Of a DNA stretch of 64,000 nt, positions 36,448 through 44,375 are shown in pieces; within the stretch, counting starts at the first letter, position 1, and the number at the start of each line of letters is the position of its first letter. A program made the translations under genes and the position numbers. This DNA is from Dyadobacter frigoris (GTDB lineage Bacteria; Bacteroidota; Bacteroidia; Cytophagales; Spirosomataceae), in the NCBI RefSeq assembly GCF_005280585.1, contig NZ_SZVO01000001.1, positions 248,001 through 312,000 of the forward strand, written 5' to 3'. The notes beneath the pieces are model-generated. The model ran no database searches, had not been told where the DNA came from, and saw nothing but the letters and a program-made list of their open reading frames with translations.

Positions 36448-38076
36448 TTGTCGACTTACTTTAAAAATATATCAGAGGGAATCAATACCACTTTAACGGG
36501 TATGAAACTGACGTTGCGCCATTTATTTCAGGCAAAACGGCGCCGGGTGAATAATGATATCCGTTCGAATAATTTCTATGATTTGCAGAATGGTATGGTT
36601 ACGATTCAGTATCCTCAGGAAACTATTCCGATTCCTGATAATGGCCGTTATCGTCTGCATAATGAAATGGACGACTGTATTGTCTGTGATAAATGTGTAA
36701 AGGTTTGTCCTGTTGATTGTATTGAAATTGAGCCAATCAAAGCCATAGAAGAAGTTGGTCGCGCTTCGGACGGTTCGCCGATTCGTCTTTATGCAGCCAA
36801 GTTTGATATTGATATGGCAAAGTGCTGCTACTGTGGTCTTTGTACAACAGTTTGTCCGACGGAATGTCTTACGATGACAAAGACTTTCGATTATAGTGAG
36901 GTTGATATCCGGGATATGGTCTACAATTTCGGAAACCTGACAGCTGACGAAGCACAGGAGAAACGAGATTTGCTTGAACAATTCCAAAAAGAAAAAGAGG
37001 CACTTAAAGCGGCTCAAAAACCTGCCGCTCCTTCGGAAATGATGGCAAAGGCGCCTGTTGCACGTCCAGCTTTCAAACCGACGATCAAGCCAAAACGAGA
37101 AGAAGTTGTTGCAAAAGAGGAGCCGACGGAAGTAGAAACTCCAAAGCCAAAACCTGTTTTCCAGCCACGGAAAGCTGCTCCGGTGGAAGCGAAATCCATA
37201 ACGGAAGAAACACCGGAAGAGAATATAGGCAAACCGGTAGCAAAGTTGCCTTTCAAACCTTCTATGAAACCTAAGGTTGAACCTTCGGAAGTAAAAGAAG
37301 AAAGTGATATAGAACTTAATGAGGCCCCGAAAGCGAAACCGGGTTTCAGGCCATCTATGAAACCGAAAACAGATACGGCTCCCGAAGCTGAATCTATGGT
37401 TTCGAATTCAGAAGAAACTGTTCAGGCGAAACCAGCTTTTCGCCCGACTATGAAGCCTAAACCGGTTACGGAGTCAGAGGAAATAGCGCCTGGTGAAGAA
37501 GTTGAAAATGAAGAAGTAAAAGCAAAACCAGCATTTCGTCCTACGATGAAACCAAAGGTTGAAGCTTCTGCGGATTCTGAAATAACACCTGAAATTTCCA
37601 AAGAGTCTGTTGCTCCAAAACCGGCTTTTAGACCAACAATGAAGCCAAAAGTTCCTGTTTCTGAAACTCGGGAAGCGTCGGTTGAAGATGAAGAAGTAAG
37701 AGCTAAACCAGCGTTTCGCCCTACGATGAAACCGAAGGTTGAGGAAGCTCCATCTGCTGAAATAATTCCTGAAATTTCCGAGGAGCCCGTTGCTCCAAAA
37801 TCAGCTTTCAGACCAACAATGAAACCAAAAGTTTCTGTTTCTGAAACTCCGGAAGCGGCGGTTGAAAAGGTTGAAAATGAAGAAGTAAAAGCTAAACCGG
37901 TATTTCGTCCAACAATGAAACCAAAGGTTGAGCCGACTGTTTCGGATGTGCCGGAGATTACAATTGAAAATAAAACAGATCAGAATATAACGGAGGCAAA
38001 AGAGGAAACTCCTAAGCCCAAACCGGCATTTCGACCGACAATGAAACCAAAACCAAAATCACCTGATCAGGAATAA
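36448..38076 (+). CDS. nuoI: NADH-quinone oxidoreductase subunit I with long repetitive C-terminal tail
   Basis: A 542-residue protein. Residues 1-~185 are an ordinary NuoI: GINTTLTGMKLTLRHLF at the membrane-facing N-terminus, cluster 1 ligands C77-C80-C83 with C87, and cluster 2 C126-C129-C132 with C136 (both CxxCxxCxxxCP). A Glu/Lys-rich helix (EAQEKRDLLEQFQKEKEALKAAQ) leads to residues ~200-542, which contain ten copies of a core like KPAFRPTMKPK, plus one degenerate copy, separated by acidic spacers. Usual NuoI length is 140-220. The start is TTG 36448, because stop codons close the frame just upstream and the first ATG (36502) would delete the conserved N-terminus. nuoJ follows in 15 bp. 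Confidence 0.9.
   Translation: MSTYFKNISEGINTTLTGMKLTLRHLFQAKRRRVNNDIRSNNFYDLQNGMVTIQYPQETIPIPDNGRYRLHNEMDDCIVCDKCVKVCPVDCIEIEPIKAIEEVGRASDGSPIRLYAAKFDIDMAKCCYCGLCTTVCPTECLTMTKTFDYSEVDIRDMVYNFGNLTADEAQEKRDLLEQFQKEKEALKAAQKPAAPSEMMAKAPVARPAFKPTIKPKREEVVAKEEPTEVETPKPKPVFQPRKAAPVEAKSITEETPEENIGKPVAKLPFKPSMKPKVEPSEVKEESDIELNEAPKAKPGFRPSMKPKTDTAPEAESMVSNSEETVQAKPAFRPTMKPKPVTESEEIAPGEEVENEEVKAKPAFRPTMKPKVEASADSEITPEISKESVAPKPAFRPTMKPKVPVSETREASVEDEEVRAKPAFRPTMKPKVEEAPSAEIIPEISEEPVAPKSAFRPTMKPKVSVSETPEAAVEKVENEEVKAKPVFRPTMKPKVEPTVSDVPEITIENKTDQNITEAKEETPKPKPAFRPTMKPKPKSPDQE
37063..38064 (+). repeat. Array of degenerate FRPTMKPK-type coding repeats in nuoI
   Basis: Ten copies of an 11-12 residue module (consensus A/P-K-P-A-F-R-P-T-M-K-P-K) spaced by 18-40 residues, mostly Glu/Val/Pro/Ser/Thr. 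The later copies (F-R-P-T-M-K-P-K invariant) are more alike than the first three (FKPTIKPK, FKPSMKPK, FRPSMKPK), which points to recent expansion at the 3' side. Codons vary between copies (cgt, cgc, cga, aga for R), so the peptide is conserved rather than the DNA. Confidence 0.85.
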
Positions 38077-38091
38077 TTTATATTGAAATAA

Positions 38092-38616
38092 ATGGAAATA
38101 GCGGCTTTTTATGCTTTCTCGGGATTAGCGATTGTATCAGCGCTTTTTATATTGTTTTCAAAAAACCTTATTTACGCGGCTTTTGCCTTGTTCCTGACAT
38201 TCCTGGGTGTAGCCGCATTGTATGTTTTGGCGGGAGCAGATTTTCTGGCCGTGACTCAAATTATGGTTTACGTTGGGGGAATTCTGGTGCTGCTTATTTT
38301 TGGTATTATGCTTACACAAAAGACGGATAGAGAAGCCGTTTCTTCAACCCCTAACCGGGTAATAGTATCCATCACCCGACAATTTTCCGGATTTATCGTT
38401 GGTGCAGGCTTGTTTGGTTTCCTTTCTTACATTATTGCAATGTCAAATTTCAAGATGACCGGGGAAACAAATATTTCAAGGTCAACATTAAAAACAATTG
38501 GTGTTAAATTGATGACAAGTCATCTTTTGCCTTTTGAAATTGCTGCTATCCTTTTACTGGTTGCATTAATCGGCGCAGCTTATCTTGCCTTAAACAGAAA
38601 TCCAGCTCATGATTAA
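38092..38616 (+). CDS. nuoJ: NADH-quinone oxidoreductase subunit J
   Basis: A 174-residue membrane protein with five hydrophobic segments. AAFALFLTFLGVAALYVLAGADFLAVTQIMVYVGGILVLLIFGIMLT is the highly conserved NuoJ core containing the pi-bulge helix near the E-channel. The end LLPFEIAAILLLVALIGAAYLA is also typical. It overlaps nuoK by 8 bp, normal for this pair. The subunit forms part of the membrane arm that couples quinone reduction to proton pumping. Confidence 0.93.
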   Translation: MEIAAFYAFSGLAIVSALFILFSKNLIYAAFALFLTFLGVAALYVLAGADFLAVTQIMVYVGGILVLLIFGIMLTQKTDREAVSSTPNRVIVSITRQFSGFIVGAGLFGFLSYIIAMSNFKMTGETNISRSTLKTIGVKLMTSHLLPFEIAAILLLVALIGAAYLALNRNPAHD

Positions 38617-38920
38617 TATTCCGGTAGAACATTATCTGATTGTTGCGGCAGCTTTATTCAGCATCGGCCTGGCGATCGCAATTACCAAACAGCATTTAAT
38701 CGGTATATTATTAGGCATAGAATTAATGCTGAACGCTGTCAATATTAACCTGATCGCGTTCAGTCGACATGATCCTGAAAAAATCGGGGGACAGCTTTTT
38801 GCTCTTTTTGTAATAGTTGTTGCTGCGGCGGAAGTTACGGTTGCGCTGGCCATTATTCTGCGCGTTTATGGACATTTTCGCTCTGTGAACCCGGATAAGA
38901 TCAATGAATTGAAGAAATAA
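38609..38920 (+). CDS. nuoK: NADH-quinone oxidoreductase subunit K
   Basis: A 103-residue membrane protein with three helices, standard length. ITKQHLIGILLGIELMLNAVNINLIAFSRH contains the conserved helix-2 Glu, and IVVAAAEVTVALAIIL the helix-3 Glu, both needed for proton transfer. The cluster ends here: nuoL-N do not follow, and nuoA-H do not precede nuoI. Confidence 0.94.
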   Translation: MINIPVEHYLIVAAALFSIGLAIAITKQHLIGILLGIELMLNAVNINLIAFSRHDPEKIGGQLFALFVIVVAAAEVTVALAIILRVYGHFRSVNPDKINELKK

Positions 38921-38960
38921 AAAGGACGAATTTGAAACCAAATCTTTACCTCCTAAATTT

Positions 38961-39407
38961 ATGAATTGGTTTTTCCTGGCGCTTGCCTTTATGATCGGAA
39001 TGGCTAATACGTTGCAATCCGGCGTGAATGCACAGCTTCGAGTGGCTTTGGGAAATCCGTTGATGGCTGCCATTACATCGTTCAGTTTTGGCCTTTTCGT
39101 CTTATTGGTTGCTTTTCCCTTTTTCAATCAAAATCCGATTCCAACGTTGGCCACTTTTCGTGAAGTGAGCTTGTGGAAATATGCCGGTGGATTTTTAGGC
39201 GCTTTTTATGTCGTAACGGTTATTTTTATTGTTAAAGATATCGGTCCGGCCAATTTAATCTGTTTGGTTATAGCCGGACAAATGTTAGCCGCAATGGTCA
39301 TTGACCACTACGGCTTGCAAGGTTTTGCCGTACATCCAATCAGTTTCGCCAGAATATGCGGCGGACTACTGCTGATTGCAGGCGTTTATCTGATCCTGAA
39401 AAATTAA
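38961..39407 (+). CDS. DMT-superfamily small transporter (YdcZ/DUF606-type)
   Basis: A 148-residue membrane protein with about five transmembrane helices. GMANTLQSGVNAQLRVALGNPLMAAITSFSFGLFVLLVAF and KYAGGFLGAFYVVTVIFIVKDIGPANLICLVIAGQMLAAMVIDHYG match the YdcZ (DUF606) family, thought to act as dimers. Substrate unknown. It lies 40 bp after nuoK and may be cotranscribed. Its last 4 bases overlap the convergent DUF6265 gene. Confidence 0.82.
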   Translation: MNWFFLALAFMIGMANTLQSGVNAQLRVALGNPLMAAITSFSFGLFVLLVAFPFFNQNPIPTLATFREVSLWKYAGGFLGAFYVVTVIFIVKDIGPANLICLVIAGQMLAAMVIDHYGLQGFAVHPISFARICGGLLLIAGVYLILKN

Positions 39408-39925
39408 GGAATACGGTTGAAAACAAACAGATCCATAAATTCCCACTTGTTATTTTCCAGTTTCCCTCTTCTGATCACCAATTGATTTTGCGTTCTTCTT
39501 TCGTAAATAATGCGAACAGAAATATCGTCTTTTTCAAATAAAGCCTGATTTTTCTTTGCCTCGATAAAGTTATAAGTATCAGAAACCTCTTTTTCTTCTA
39601 ACGAAATCATACCTGGTTTGAAATGTTTTACATGCGCAACAGGTCCTTTTTCGCTTTGTTCAAATGCAAATAATTCATAAAGTGTAGCTTTCCCATCTTT
39701 CACCATTCGGATAAATCCAACGATATTATCTCCTTCAGGCGCGGTCCATGAAGCCTCAATAGTTCCTCCATTGTAATTACCTTTCCAGCGTCCATCCAGA
39801 AAATTAATATCTTTCAGGCTTCCGGTTGTTGCGGCTATTTGCGCATTGGCATAGAAACTTGTTAGCGCGAGCACAAATAGAAAAGATAAGATTTTACTAA
39901 AACTGAATTTGTTAAGTTGAGTCAT
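39404..39925 (-). CDS. DUF6265 family secreted protein
   Basis: A 173-residue protein with a signal peptide ending SFYANAQ. The domain begins LKDINFLDGRWKGNYNGGTIEASWTAPEGDNIVGFIRMVKDGKATLYELFAFEQ, which matches my memory of DUF6265 proteins, lipocalin-like beta barrels. The role is unknown. About 55 bp upstream of its ATG lies the 58-bp near-palindrome at 39981-40038. Confidence 0.75.
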   Translation of the reverse strand: MTQLNKFSFSKILSFLFVLALTSFYANAQIAATTGSLKDINFLDGRWKGNYNGGTIEASWTAPEGDNIVGFIRMVKDGKATLYELFAFEQSEKGPVAHVKHFKPGMISLEEKEVSDTYNFIEAKKNQALFEKDDISVRIIYERRTQNQLVIRRGKLENNKWEFMDLFVFNRIP

Positions 39926-39980
39926 ATGGATTTAGGTTTTATTAAAATGCCAAATTAGAAGTTATTTTTCAATTTAACTG

Positions 39981-40038
39981 AATTGCGTCAACGTATTGAC
40001 TGAATTTAGCTAAATACTGTCAGTACGTTGACGCAATT
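39981..40038. repeat. 58-bp near-perfect palindrome
   Basis: The sequence from AATTGCGTCAACGTATTGAC to GTCAGTACGTTGACGCAATT is an inverted repeat with no spacer: the 29-base halves meet at TTTAG|CTAAA and match at 26 of 29 positions. It lies between the DUF6265 gene and the purF terminator. No T-tract follows on either strand, so it is not a simple terminator. It could be a tandem operator, a cruciform-forming site or a tiny mobile repeat. Confidence 0.8.
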
Positions 40039-40045
40039 AGCGTTT

Positions 40046-40082
40046 TAACAAAAAAATAACCGCCCAAACTTCGGGCGGTTAT
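40046..40082 (-). terminator. Terminator of the purF-type gene
   Basis: Minus strand: the 10-bp stem ATAACCGCCC/GGGCGGTTAT with a 7-base loop, followed by a run of T. It lies 26 bp after the stop of the amidophosphoribosyltransferase gene. Confidence 0.85.
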
Positions 40083-40107
40083 CAAAATATACTAAGAAAT
40101 TCTTCTT

Positions 40108-42000
40108 TTAGTAAGCTCTTTCCAGCTTGCCTTCATGCGAATTTGCAAATGCTTTATTCACTACTTTATTTCCACCAGGTGTTGGGTAATTTCCTGTGAA
40201 ATACCAGTCGCCAATGTGATTTGGACACGCTTTATGAAGGTTATCAACTGTTTGGAAAATAACTGAAAGTTCGGCATTCAAATCTTTTGGACGAATAATT
40301 TCAGCCACTGAATTTGAAATTTCCTGATCTGTAAAGGGCTCATAAAGGGCTTTTACATAATTTGTATGGAATGAATTTTTCGTAGCGATTGATGCAACGG
40401 CTTGAGTATAAACATCTTCGCGTAAATAATCCATATCACGATCTTCAAGCAATTTTAAGACTGCTCTGAAAGCAACAAAATCTTTCATTTTAGACATGTC
40501 AATACCATAACAGTCAGGGAAACGGATTTGCGGGGCAGAAGAAACAACGACAATTTTCTTAGGCTGTAATCTGTCAAGCATCGTTAAGATGCTCTTTTCC
40601 AGGGTAGTACCTCGGACGATTGAATCGTCAATGATCACTACGGTATCAACGCCTTTCCGAACCACTTCAAATGTTGTATCATAAACATTTGAAACCATAT
40701 CATCACGAAGTGCATCAGCCGTTATAAACGTTCTGGATTTAACATCTTTCGTTACAAGCTTTTCAATACGAGGACGGAATGAAAGTACTTTTTCAAGATC
40801 AGCCTCGAAAAGAATTCCATCCATAATGGCCTGTTTCCTTTTCTTTGCCAGGTATTCTTCCAAACCTTCAATCATTCCTAAAAACGCAGTTTCAGCAGTA
40901 TTTGGAATATAAGAGAAAATCGTGTTTTCGAGATCGTAATTGATCTCTTTCAAAATCTGTGGAATCAGTAGTTTACCAAGTTGCTTGCGCTCGTAGTAAA
41001 TATCCGGATCGGTACCTCTTGAGAAATAAATACGTTCGAAACTACATGAACGTTTTTCCAAACGTGGCAAAATCGGGAATTCATTATATTCACCGTTTTT
41101 GTCAATAATAAGCGCAGAACCCGGGGTAATTTCCTGAATCTGAGAATATTCGACATTAAATGCAGCTTTAATTGCTTGTTTTTCAGAAGCAACTACAACC
41201 ACTTCGTCATCAGCATAATAAAAAGCAGGACGAATTCCGGCAGGGTCACGAATAACAAAAGAAGCTCCGTAACCTGTTAAACCGCACATTGCATATCCGC
41301 CATCAAAATCACGGCACGATCTGTATAGAAGTCTTTGTAAGTCAATATTTTCTTCAATCACATCCGATAAAGTCGGATTTTCATAAATTCCTTTGAAGCG
41401 ATCGAAGACACGTTGATTTTCTTCATCAAGGAAATGTCCAATTTTTTCCATGACCGTAACTGTATCAACTTTCTCTTTTGGATGCTGGCCTAGAGATACC
41501 AGTTTTCCAAAAAGTTCATCAACATTAGTCATGTTAAAATTCCCTGCCATAACCAGATTCCGGCTTCTCCAGTTACTCTGACGTAACATCGGATGACAGT
41601 TTTCTACTTCATTGGTACCATGCGTACCATAACGCAAATGTCCCAGCCAAACTTCTCCGGTAAATGCAAGATTTTCCTGTAACCATTTAGCATCTGTAAT
41701 ACGTTCTTTATTATTCTTCAGTCCTTTCCGGAATTTCTTGTGAATTTTCGAGAAAATGTCGGTAAGTGGCTGAGGCTCTACTGATCTGTAACGGCTGATA
41801 TAGCGTTTTCCAGGTGGTACATCGATTTTGATGTTGGCAACTCCGGCTCCATCTTGTCCCCGGTTAACCTGTTTTTCCATCATTACTGAAAGCTTGTGCA
41901 CGGCATATAGCGGCGTGTCGTACTTGTCAATGTAGTATTGAAATGGCTTTCTTAGACGGATAAGTGCTATTCCGCACTCATGCTTTATGGCGTCGCTCAT
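40108..42000 (-). CDS. purF: Amidophosphoribosyltransferase, long Bacteroidota type
   Basis: A 630-residue Ntn-hydrolase/PRTase enzyme for the first step of purine synthesis (PRPP + glutamine to phosphoribosylamine). The nucleophile is C9 in KHECGIALIRL, so an 8-residue propeptide must be removed. NRGQDGAG lies in the glutaminase, and VVIIDDSIVRGTTLEKS is the PRPP loop. Usual PurF is about 470-520 residues; the extra length is spread over insertions between the two domains and a C-terminal extension. As far as I recall, this long form is the one seen in Cytophagia and Flavobacteriia. No Cys pattern for an Fe-S cluster is evident. A palindromic site covers the inferred transcription start. Confidence 0.85.
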   Translation of the reverse strand: MSDAIKHECGIALIRLRKPFQYYIDKYDTPLYAVHKLSVMMEKQVNRGQDGAGVANIKIDVPPGKRYISRYRSVEPQPLTDIFSKIHKKFRKGLKNNKERITDAKWLQENLAFTGEVWLGHLRYGTHGTNEVENCHPMLRQSNWRSRNLVMAGNFNMTNVDELFGKLVSLGQHPKEKVDTVTVMEKIGHFLDEENQRVFDRFKGIYENPTLSDVIEENIDLQRLLYRSCRDFDGGYAMCGLTGYGASFVIRDPAGIRPAFYYADDEVVVVASEKQAIKAAFNVEYSQIQEITPGSALIIDKNGEYNEFPILPRLEKRSCSFERIYFSRGTDPDIYYERKQLGKLLIPQILKEINYDLENTIFSYIPNTAETAFLGMIEGLEEYLAKKRKQAIMDGILFEADLEKVLSFRPRIEKLVTKDVKSRTFITADALRDDMVSNVYDTTFEVVRKGVDTVVIIDDSIVRGTTLEKSILTMLDRLQPKKIVVVSSAPQIRFPDCYGIDMSKMKDFVAFRAVLKLLEDRDMDYLREDVYTQAVASIATKNSFHTNYVKALYEPFTDQEISNSVAEIIRPKDLNAELSVIFQTVDNLHKACPNHIGDWYFTGNYPTPGGNKVVNKAFANSHEGKLERAY

Positions 42001-42407
42001 GAGAAGAATAATGAGTTAGAAATATGAACATTTGCTGGCTGCAAATCTTATTCCTTTTTTAATAATTTGTTAACGAACGAAAATCGTCGTTAGTTCGTAA
42101 ACCCAGAATAAAGGTACAAATCCTTTCTCTTAAAAAACTTCTAATCTCAATGATTTTTTATTGTTGTGACGATAATAAAATGACAAAAGTAGCCGACATG
42201 CACCAGACAGCTACAATAAGCTATGTTTATGAAAAGTTTAACACCAATTATTTATATATTAAAGAGATAAAGAAGAAATGGTCTCAGGAAAAAAGTTTTT
42301 AAATTATTTTAATTAATTTCTTAATACGGAGATAATATTCAGTCAAACATAGAATTTATTCTGGTGTAAGGCTGATTTTTTATTCGAGAAAAGCATAAAC
42401 ATAAAGC
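42001..42407. other. Intergenic region between purF-type gene and recO
   Basis: About 400 bp, AT-rich. The side near the purF-type gene holds the inverted repeat at 42069-42102 and a -7-like TACCTTTA (minus strand, 42116-42109). Further right an open frame of 40 codons (42180-42302, starting MTKVADMHQTATISYVYEKF) has no clear ribosome-binding or promoter support. I see no RNA gene. Confidence 0.5.
42069..42102. promoter_or_regulatory. Inverted repeat over the purF transcription start: candidate operator
   Basis: GTTAACGAACGAA and TTAGTTCGTAAAC form a 13-bp inverted repeat (11 of 13 matching) around an 8-base spacer. It begins 69 bp upstream of the purF ATG and lies directly downstream of the -7-like TACCTTTA, where a repressor would block initiation. 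The CGAAC core resembles the Bacillus PurR box (CCGAAC), but I know of no such regulator in this phylum, so the likeness may be chance. Confidence 0.45.
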
Positions 42408-43103
42408 ATGTTACATAAAACCAGAGGAATTGCCCTGAATTATATCCGTTATCGTGAATCTTCAATTATTGCGAAGGTTTACACGGAAGCCTTTGGAATA
42501 CAGAGCTATATTGTAAATGGTGTGAGGAGCAGCAAATCCAAAAATAACAGGATAGCTCTTTTTCAGCCTCTTACCTTATTGGATATGGTTGTTTATCATA
42601 AAAGTAAAGAAGCAACCATTCACCGGATTTCTGAGCTTAAATGTTATGCGCCATTTCAAAGTCTGCCTTATGATGTTTTCAAATCGAGCCTGGCTTTATT
42701 TGTGACTGAGATTTTGGGAAAAACATTGAGGGAAGAAGAGCCGAATGAACCTTTATTTCAATTTATTGAAGACTCGGTTTTGTATCTGGACGAAGCAGAC
42801 GGTGGATTTGAAAATTTTCATATTCAGTTTTTACTTCAATATGCGTCCTATCTTGGTTTTGGTGTGGAAACAATTGGGGATCTGGAAAGTGAATTGAAAG
42901 AAAATCATTTTCCTCAAATCGCAGATGCAAAAGAATTGAATGCTACCGAATATTTGCTGCATAATCCGTATGGAATTATAGTTTCTCTTGACCGTACCAG
43001 ACGTGTTGATATTCTTGAAAAACTGATTTTCTTTTATAAAATTCATATGGATTCTCTTGGAGAAATCCGCTCTTTAGAAGTTTTAAGAGAGGTTTTGAAA
43101 TAA
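42408..43103 (+). CDS. recO: DNA repair protein RecO
   Basis: A 231-residue protein: MLHKTRGIALNYIRYRESSIIAKVYTEAFGIQSYIVNGVRSSKSK is the RecO N-terminal OB-fold, and RISELKCYAPFQSLPYDVFKSSLALFVTEILGKTLREEEPNEPLF the helical part. No zinc-finger cysteines are evident, as in other Bacteroidota RecO. It loads RecA onto gapped DNA with RecR. It stands alone, with no gene of related function adjacent. Confidence 0.92.
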   Translation: MLHKTRGIALNYIRYRESSIIAKVYTEAFGIQSYIVNGVRSSKSKNNRIALFQPLTLLDMVVYHKSKEATIHRISELKCYAPFQSLPYDVFKSSLALFVTEILGKTLREEEPNEPLFQFIEDSVLYLDEADGGFENFHIQFLLQYASYLGFGVETIGDLESELKENHFPQIADAKELNATEYLLHNPYGIIVSLDRTRRVDILEKLIFFYKIHMDSLGEIRSLEVLREVLK

Positions 43104-43124
43104 TTAATCAAGATTTAAAAAGTG

Positions 43125-43152
43125 TTGTTAAAACCCCATTGGCATACTTTTG
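43125..43152 (+). promoter_or_regulatory. Probable promoter for the 228-aa secreted protein gene
   Basis: TTG at 43125-43127, a 17-bp spacer and exact TACTTTTG at 43145-43152, 36 bp before the ATG. Confidence 0.45.
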
Positions 43153-43187
43153 ATACTCTTTGAAGATAAACGTAAACTAGAAACCGA

Positions 43188-43874
43188 ATGAAACAGCTTC
43201 TTATTATTACAATATTATTATGCAGCACATTGGTAATGGCACAAACGCCAAAAGGTGCATGGAAATCTCAGGAGCCAACGGGCAGTACTTCAACATTAAT
43301 CGTGACAGACAACTATATGATCATTGCTTCATACAGTGTTTTAAATAAATCTTACGAAAGAACGGAAGGCGGACCATTCACAATTCAGGGCGACCAGATG
43401 ACTTACACACCAGAATTTAATCCGTCCGATACAGCCAAAGTGGGAATTCCAATTGTTTATACCGTAACAATGAAAGATGGAATCCTGACGTTGAAATATG
43501 ATGAAGCCATGGTTTGGATGAAAATCGATGACGGAGGAAATTCGGCTTTAACCGGTGCCTGGAAAGTTTCTGATAAAGAAGGTGATTTGAAAACGCAACT
43601 TACAGGAACTCGCAAAGCCGTTAAACTGGTATCAGGGACTCGTTTTCAATGGATTGTTTTTGATATCGTTGAAAAAACATTCTATAAAACCGGCGGCGGA
43701 ACTTATACTTTTAAAAATGGGAAATATTCGGAGCGCATTGAGTTTTTATCAAGTGATAATAACAGGGTAGGTACTACTCAGATTTTTGACTCGAAACTGG
43801 ATAATGGCGTTTGGGATTACAAGGGAACGAACACGGCCGGAAAGCCAATTCATGAGATTTGGGAGAAAAGGTAA
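43188..43874 (+). CDS. Secreted protein with two lipocalin-like halves, function unknown
   Basis: A 228-residue protein with signal peptide MKQLLIITILLCSTLVMAQ. Two similar halves follow: PKGAWKSQEPTGSTSTLIVTDNYMIIASYSVLNKSYERTEGGPFTIQG and LTGAWKVSDKEGD with FQWIVFDIVEKTFYKTGGGTYTFKNGKYSERIEF. Both share GAW(K), aromatic strand pairs and a GG-x-(F/Y)T-(I/F) turn, so it looks like an internally duplicated small beta-barrel. Relatives are often named membrane or secreted protein in Bacteroidota genomes. It has its own promoter and terminator, and no functional neighbour. Confidence 0.75.
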   Translation: MKQLLIITILLCSTLVMAQTPKGAWKSQEPTGSTSTLIVTDNYMIIASYSVLNKSYERTEGGPFTIQGDQMTYTPEFNPSDTAKVGIPIVYTVTMKDGILTLKYDEAMVWMKIDDGGNSALTGAWKVSDKEGDLKTQLTGTRKAVKLVSGTRFQWIVFDIVEKTFYKTGGGTYTFKNGKYSERIEFLSSDNNRVGTTQIFDSKLDNGVWDYKGTNTAGKPIHEIWEKR

Positions 43875-43892
43875 TCCGCTTTTCTTAATAAC

Positions 43893-43936
43893 AAAAAAGG
43901 TCTTTCCAGTCTTTGTGATCGGGAAAGACCTTTTTT
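43893..43936. terminator. Bidirectional intrinsic terminator
   Basis: AAAAAAGGTCTTTCC pairs with GGAAAGACCTTTTTT, 15 bp, across a 14-base loop, between two convergent genes. Works on both strands. Confidence 0.88.
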
Positions 43937-44375
43937 AATTCACCACCTCTACGTTTTTCAGGATATAATTAAGGTGTTCAATATCCGATGGATTGAGGTG
44001 TAAAGTCCCTTTCACCGTTCTTTGCTCGTCTGTTTTAAACCGTTGCTTTTTATTCTTAAACTGCAATTCCATAATCGATTCAGGGCCAGCGCCGCCGCAA
44101 AAAAAGCAGGCAGCCATAGGTTGTGCCGAGACAACATAGATATTTTCGTTTTCATCGACTGGAATAATGTAGCCTTTGATCTGAATTTCTTTTCCTTGAA
44201 GTACTTTAACACTTTGACCAAAAGATGGATACAAGAAATACATACTCACTTCCTTATTCAACCTTCTCGTAAACTGCACATCGGACAAATTTTTCCAGGT
44301 AATAGGCATCGGATTCATCGGCTCAGATAAGAGGAATCCTGAAATGAACATAAAAAGTATAGTTGCTGTCTTCAT
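43935..44375 (-). CDS. Secreted DUF3299-like protein
   Basis: A 146-residue protein with a signal-like N-terminus (ATILFMFISGFLLS). The core GKEIQIKGYIIPVDENENIYVVSAQPMAACFFCGGAGPESIMELQF is a strongly conserved OB-fold-like pattern that I associate with DUF3299-type proteins. The CFFCGGAGPES segment with two cysteines suggests a metal or redox site. It is the second gene of a probable operon: its ATG follows the stop of the His-rich lipoprotein without a gap (TAA then ATG). The operon faces a COG0523 GTPase gene across two palindromic sites, so a role in metal handling is inferred. Confidence 0.65.
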   Translation of the reverse strand: MKTATILFMFISGFLLSEPMNPMPITWKNLSDVQFTRRLNKEVSMYFLYPSFGQSVKVLQGKEIQIKGYIIPVDENENIYVVSAQPMAACFFCGGAGPESIMELQFKNKKQRFKTDEQRTVKGTLHLNPSDIEHLNYILKNVEVVN

